Source: an uncultured bacterium
GTDB lineage: Bacteria > Patescibacteriota > Patescibacteriia > Patescibacteriales > UBA12465
Reading direction: 5' to 3'
Assembly: GCA_903904095.1 (NCBI GenBank)
Contig: CAIVBF010000125.1
Span: 1-9,054 of the forward strand
DNA length: 9,054 nucleotides
In this document: piece by piece, positions 6,575-9,054 of the stretch
How positions within the stretch are numbered: position 1 is the stretch's first letter
How the letters are laid out: each line of letters starts with the position of its first letter
The notes under the pieces: generated by a model
Told to the model about the DNA's origin: nothing
Seen by the model: the letters and a program-made list of their open reading frames with translations, nothing else
Databases searched by the model: none
Program-made: the position numbers and the translations under genes

Positions 6575-6616
6575 ATTAAATTTGGCTTCTATTTTCTTTT
6601 CATGGCATAGATGCCA
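6575..6616 (-). promoter_or_regulatory. Possible promoter with adjoining palindromic operator
   Basis: On the minus strand TTTAAT (6580-6575) matches the -10 consensus at five of six bases, and ATGAAA (6603-6598), 17 bases upstream, matches the -35 at four of six. A perfect inverted repeat TGGCAT-CT-ATGCCA (6616-6603) abuts and shares a base with the -35 element. The two-base gap makes it poor as an RNA hairpin but good as a dimeric repressor site. It would drive the 192-residue gene, with a leader of about 18 bases. Confidence 0.35.
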
Positions 6617-6636
6617 GACAAGACCTTAATGACGTC

Positions 6637-6660
6637 TTATTTTACTCAGTATTAAAATAA
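6637..6660 (-). terminator. Weak AT-only hairpin after the second PQ-loop gene
   Basis: Six bases beyond the PQ-loop gene stop, TTATTTTA (6660-6653) can pair with TAAAATAA (6644-6637) around an 8-base loop on the minus strand. The stem is entirely A-T and is not followed by a T tract, so it is at best a weak terminator or an mRNA-end stabiliser; transcription may read through into the next gene. A further 5-bp repeat AAGAC/GTCTT lies at 6620-6638. Confidence 0.25.
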
Positions 6661-6666
6661 AATTAC

Positions 6667-7308
6667 TTAGACAAATCGCACAATAGTCACAATTGTCCAA
6701 GTTATTTCATTTCCAATTTCACTAATCGCTAACCCAATCCTATTCCTGTCCCAGCCGGCCTCAAATATTGATTGAAATATTTGAAATATCCGAGCCAAGG
6801 TGAGAGCGTGAAAAGAAAAAATCATAATAACATCTAATCCGTGTCCGCCGTTCTTACTTATTTTATAAGCTAAGAATAATTGTGGAATTGATTTAAATAT
6901 TAAACTATAATTTCCTTTAATAATTGGGTCAAAAATTTTAATTTTTTTATAACGACCATATATGAAATTAGCAGCGGAAAATAACAATACGATAATCGTT
7001 GTGATTGTGTCATTTAAATCCCACATTACTTCAGCTTTAATGGCTAAAACTAATGAGAATAAAAAATACACTACAACGCCGATTATCAATACTATCAGAA
7101 TCTGCTTAGTAACAGTGCTTGCCCGCACTCTGTGAGCGCCTAGTCCTAGTGTGAAATTTATGCTCACAAAAAGGAAGGCAAAGATAAACATACTCAGGCT
7201 AAGGCCCTGAGTAGAATTATTTATCATGTGTATTATTTGTGATACACCGAAAACGATTCCCAGTACTAGCTGAAAATAAAACAAAATCAAATTAATCTGT
7301 TTTTTCAT
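6667..7308 (-). CDS. Second seven-helix PQ-loop-like membrane protein
   Basis: An integral membrane protein of 213 residues with about seven hydrophobic segments (roughly 6-26, 37-57, 68-90, 100-117, 134-150, 158-180, 192-212). The second half carries the proline-glutamine signature that names the family, in K139-SIPQLFLAYK with P142-Q143, followed by a small-residue loop (NGGHGL). The first half has the matching but degenerate VSQIIHMINNSTQGLS (22-37), with Ser in place of Pro. It therefore has the two-unit PQ-loop layout but is clearly diverged from its neighbour at 5326-5958. Substrate unknown; transport of a small solute is the family-based expectation. A strong promoter lies at 7351-7379. 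The ATG at 7308 has TTAGGTA just upstream, a weak ribosome site. Confidence 0.68.
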   Translation of the reverse strand: MKKQINLILFYFQLVLGIVFGVSQIIHMINNSTQGLSLSMFIFAFLFVSINFTLGLGAHRVRASTVTKQILIVLIIGVVVYFLFSLVLAIKAEVMWDLNDTITTIIVLLFSAANFIYGRYKKIKIFDPIIKGNYSLIFKSIPQLFLAYKISKNGGHGLDVIMIFSFHALTLARIFQIFQSIFEAGWDRNRIGLAISEIGNEITWTIVTIVRFV

Positions 7309-7350
7309 TACCTAATTTTTAATGAACATTACCCAGTTTTCTGTGATGAA

Positions 7351-7379
7351 ATAATATCATAAATACATGATAATGTCAA
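7351..7379 (-). promoter_or_regulatory. Promoter of the PQ-loop gene cluster
   Basis: On the minus strand a perfect -35 TTGACA (7379-7374), a 17-base spacer and TATTAT (7356-7351, five of six) form a strong sigma70-type promoter. The predicted start is near 7344, giving a leader of about 35 bases to the ATG at 7308. The -35 box begins only three bases past the ung stop codon, and no terminator separates ung from it, so the cluster may also receive read-through from ung. Confidence 0.82.
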
Positions 7380-7382
7380 TAT

Positions 7383-8054
7383 TTACCATTCTATCCCCTT
7401 CTGCTTATGAGCAATTAAATACTGATTACATTTAGAAAAATGCCGGCAACCGAAAAATCCGGAGTAGGCCGAGAACGGTGAAGGGTGCGGCGCTTCAAGT
7501 ATTAAATGTTTCTGCCCGTCAATTAATTTCTTTTTACTCCGCGCAAAATTACCCCAGAGTATGAAAACAATATTCTCACGCTCATCAGAAATTTTCTTAA
7601 TAACCGCATCGGTAAAATCTTCCCAACCCTTTTCTCGGTGCGAGGTCGGCGTATGGGCGATGACCGTCAGAATAGCATTTAAAAGAAAAACACCTTGCTT
7701 AGCCCAAGGTTCAAGATTCCCGTCTTTAAAATCTTTTTTGATATTTAAATCACTCTCAATTTCCTTATAGATATTTTGTAAAGAAGGCGGCAAGGAAACG
7801 CCGTTCGGTACCGAAAAACAAAGACCGTTCGCCTGGCCGTCATCGTGATAAGGATCTTGGCCTAAAATAACTACCTTTACCTGATAAAACGGCGTAAGCC
7901 AAAAGGCCTTAAAAATATTCTCCGGCCGTGGAAAAACTTTCTTAGTTTGATATTCAGTACGAACAAAATCAGCCAGTTTTATAAATTGATCACTAGCAAA
8001 AACATCACTTAACGCTTTATGCCACTCCGGTTCAATTATCACTTCTTTAGACAT
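7383..8054 (-). CDS. ung: Uracil-DNA glycosylase, family 1
   Basis: Removes uracil from DNA to begin base excision repair; cytoplasmic monomer. Numbered from the chosen start, the water-activating motif is GQDPYH at 65-70 (catalytic D67), the uracil-stacking Phe is F80 in GLCFSVP, the uracil-reading Asn is N126 in LLN, and the minor-groove loop is HPSPFS at 190-195 with catalytic H190, followed by GFFGCRHFSK. The usual Leu of HPSPLS, which pushes into the helix, is Phe here (F194). I chose the ATG at 8054: it gives 223 residues, the normal size, and has GAGAGA four bases upstream. ATGs at 8078 (231 residues) and 8135 (250 residues) are in frame, but the longer form would translate through the likely promoter. 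It is divergent from the deacetylase gene. Confidence 0.96.
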   Translation of the reverse strand: MSKEVIIEPEWHKALSDVFASDQFIKLADFVRTEYQTKKVFPRPENIFKAFWLTPFYQVKVVILGQDPYHDDGQANGLCFSVPNGVSLPPSLQNIYKEIESDLNIKKDFKDGNLEPWAKQGVFLLNAILTVIAHTPTSHREKGWEDFTDAVIKKISDERENIVFILWGNFARSKKKLIDGQKHLILEAPHPSPFSAYSGFFGCRHFSKCNQYLIAHKQKGIEW

Positions 8055-8085
8055 AATTCTCTCATTATTTTTGTCCATATTAACT

Positions 8086-8094
8086 ATTTTACCA
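8086..8094 (-). promoter_or_regulatory. Extended -10 promoter element for ung
   Basis: On the minus strand TGGTAAAAT (8094-8086) is an extended -10 element (TGn plus a five-of-six -10 box). There is no convincing -35, as expected for extended -10 promoters. Initiation near 8079 would give a leader of about 25 bases before the ATG at 8054, including its GAGAGA site. It would also fall at the in-frame ATG at 8078, so a leaderless longer form is conceivable. Confidence 0.5.
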
Positions 8095-8122
8095 TAATCT
8101 TTCTTGAAAAAATATAATAAGG

Positions 8123-8128
8123 TATAAT
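8123..8128 (+). promoter_or_regulatory. Perfect -10 box of the deacetylase gene, leaderless layout
   Basis: TATAAT at 8123-8128 is an exact -10 box, and the deacetylase ATG begins eight bases after its last base, where transcription would be expected to start. The mRNA is therefore probably leaderless or nearly so; no Shine-Dalgarno sequence is present. The -35 region is poor: TTGAAA at 8104-8109 is present but only 13 bases away. Confidence 0.55.
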
Positions 8129-8135
8129 ATCCCAT

Positions 8136-8870
8136 ATGAAAAGCATCCTATTTAAGACAACTATATTCGCCTTGCTTGCTAATCTGATTTTTGTTGCTCA
8201 GTTTGCTATGGCTCAAACCTCAACCTCTTCTGTTGTATTAAAGAATGCAAAAACTATATATTTGACTTTTGACGCCGATATGACGGTTTATATGAAAAAT
8301 AAATTACTAAGCGGCAAAGTAAAAGAATGGTACGATCCGGAGATTATATCTTATTTAGAAGAGAAAAAAATCCCTGCCACAATTTTTGTTACCGGTCTAT
8401 TCGCGGAAATTTATTCTCAGGAGATCAAACAATGGACTGATAACAACCTGCTTATTGAAAACCACACATACGACCACAGCGCTTTTGAATCTCCTTGTTT
8501 TGGGCTAAAGGTCTTAAAATTAAATAAAGACAAACTAGCTGAGATTAAAAAAACTCAAGATATCTTATTTAAAATAACTGGAAAAAATCCTAAATTATTT
8601 CGCTATCCCGGTTTATGTCATAATTCTTCCGATGATTTTTTAGTTAGAAACATGGGTTTGTCTATAAATAACGGGAGTCTGACTGCTAACGACGCTTTTA
8701 ATAAAAATTATGCCAGTATTGTAAAAACAGTACTGGCTAGAGCTAAAGATCAAAGCGTTATTTTAATGCATTTAGGCGGGCCTAATGCTCCATCTACTAG
8801 CCAGGCCTTAAAACAAATTATTCCTCAACTTGAAAAAATGGGTTTTACCTTTAAATCTTTAGATAATTAA
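8136..8870 (+). CDS. Secreted polysaccharide deacetylase (NodB domain)
   Basis: A carbohydrate esterase family 4-type protein expected to remove acetyl groups from an envelope or extracellular polysaccharide outside the membrane. Residues 1-26 form a signal peptide (basic start, hydrophobic core, AMA cleavage site before Gln27). NodB motifs are present: TFDAD at 44-48 with D46 as the likely base, the metal-binding H110-T-Y-D-H114, R156-Y-P158, and the C-terminal ILMH with H212. The usual second Asp of the TFDD motif is Ala here, replaced by the pattern T-F-D-A-x that I recall from CPR relatives. C121 and C161 may form a disulfide outside the cell. At 244 residues the domain is complete. The gene is divergent from ung, appears leaderless, and is followed by a long hairpin terminator. 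Confidence 0.88.
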   Translation: MKSILFKTTIFALLANLIFVAQFAMAQTSTSSVVLKNAKTIYLTFDADMTVYMKNKLLSGKVKEWYDPEIISYLEEKKIPATIFVTGLFAEIYSQEIKQWTDNNLLIENHTYDHSAFESPCFGLKVLKLNKDKLAEIKKTQDILFKITGKNPKLFRYPGLCHNSSDDFLVRNMGLSINNGSLTANDAFNKNYASIVKTVLARAKDQSVILMHLGGPNAPSTSQALKQIIPQLEKMGFTFKSLDN

Positions 8871-8894
8871 GTAATATCTTAAAGCTTTCACATG

Positions 8895-8930
8895 AACAAA
8901 AAGGCAGAATTTTATTCTGTCTTTTTGTTT
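8895..8930. terminator. Bidirectional hairpin terminator between convergent genes
   Basis: A stem of 15 pairs (8895-8909 with 8915-8929, one G-U pair) closes a 5-base TTTTA loop. Its 3' arm carries a T-rich run on either strand (CTTTTTGTTT on plus; CTTTTTGTTC on minus), so it can serve both the deacetylase, which stops 24 bases upstream, and the GIY-YIG gene, which stops 14 bases to the right on the other strand. Confidence 0.82.
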
Positions 8931-8943
8931 ATAGATCTAAAGA

Positions 8944-9054
8944 TTATTTAATCAATTTTAATTTATCATTTCTTGATAATTTCTTAATTTGGCTTTCCGC
9001 CTTAAGCGCCGATGATTTATCGCGAAAATTCTTTAAATATACAAGTTTCACTGG
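8944..9054 (-). CDS. GIY-YIG nuclease, C-terminal 36 residues only
   Basis: The minus-strand frame is open from the right edge to a TAA at 8946-8944. The visible residues include PVKLVYLKNF, then ALKAESQIKKLSRNDKLKLI, which match the conserved end of small single-domain GIY-YIG nucleases (UvrC N-domain-like, YhbQ type) of about 80-100 residues. The Glu in ALKAE is the conserved metal-binding residue of the family. The GIY and YIG motifs themselves lie outside the window. Such small genes are frequent in CPR genomes; their cellular role is mostly unknown. Confidence 0.82.
   Translation of the reverse strand, partial: PVKLVYLKNFRDKSSALKAESQIKKLSRNDKLKLIK

Noticed and set aside
8055..8135. N-terminal extension of ung to the ATG at 8135 (250 residues)
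   Set aside because: The extra 27 residues are not like the family N-terminus, they span a probable extended -10 promoter, and the ATG at 8054 has a purine-rich ribosome site and gives the usual length.
1..9054. CRISPR array, insertion-sequence ends or rRNA
   Set aside because: I saw no regularly spaced repeats, no transposase with terminal inverted repeats and no rRNA-like sequence while reading both strands.

Overview
The window looks like a piece of a small, AT-rich bacterial genome, most likely a Patescibacteria/CPR (Parcubacteria-like) organism. That placement is an inference from the style of the proteins, the tight packing, the weak Shine-Dalgarno signals and the familiar CPR type of tRNA-associated serine recombinase; no rRNA or ribosomal protein is present to confirm it. 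TGA, TAA and TAG all appear to act as stops.

Region 1 (1-1867) is the end of what appears to be an integrated mobile element. It holds the tail of an unknown gene (1-204) overlapping a large serine recombinase (185-1867). The recombinase reading frame runs head-on through a complete tRNA-Ser(UGA) gene on the other strand (1778-1864): its last 29 codons coincide exactly with the 87-nt tRNA, and its TGA stop is the very next triplet. The tRNA has its own near-consensus promoter (1884-1912) and a probable terminator lying inside the recombinase gene (1735-1770). Base composition drops sharply from the recombinase side (55 of 120 G+C at 241-360) to the other side (37 of 120 at 2701-2820). This fits an element inserted at the 3' end of tRNA-Ser and extending leftwards out of the window.

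Region 2 (1911-5270, minus strand) is a host operon: a GNAT acetyltransferase with two GNAT-like halves, glmS (entry enzyme of amino-sugar and peptidoglycan precursor synthesis) and an HD-domain phosphohydrolase. It has a clear sigma70-type promoter at 5241-5269 and ends in a 13-bp hairpin (1917-1949) whose T-rich tail runs into the -35 box of the tRNA promoter.

Region 3 (5271-7379, minus strand) holds two divergent seven-helix PQ-loop (SWEET-like) membrane proteins on either side of an unrecognised soluble, cysteine-containing 192-residue protein. A promoter at 7351-7379 and a U-tract terminator at 5271-5299 bracket the group.

Region 4 (7383-9054) holds uracil-DNA glycosylase (ung, minus) divergent from a secreted polysaccharide deacetylase (plus), with a perfect TATAAT placed so close to the deacetylase start that its mRNA is probably leaderless. 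A long hairpin (8895-8930) separates the deacetylase from the convergent C-terminal end of a GIY-YIG nuclease gene that is cut by the window edge.

The most unusual features are the exact recombinase/tRNA antisense overlap with its embedded terminator, and the locus with two fused, SWEET-like bacterial PQ-loop proteins. I did not see a CRISPR array, an rRNA gene or a recognisable defence system.
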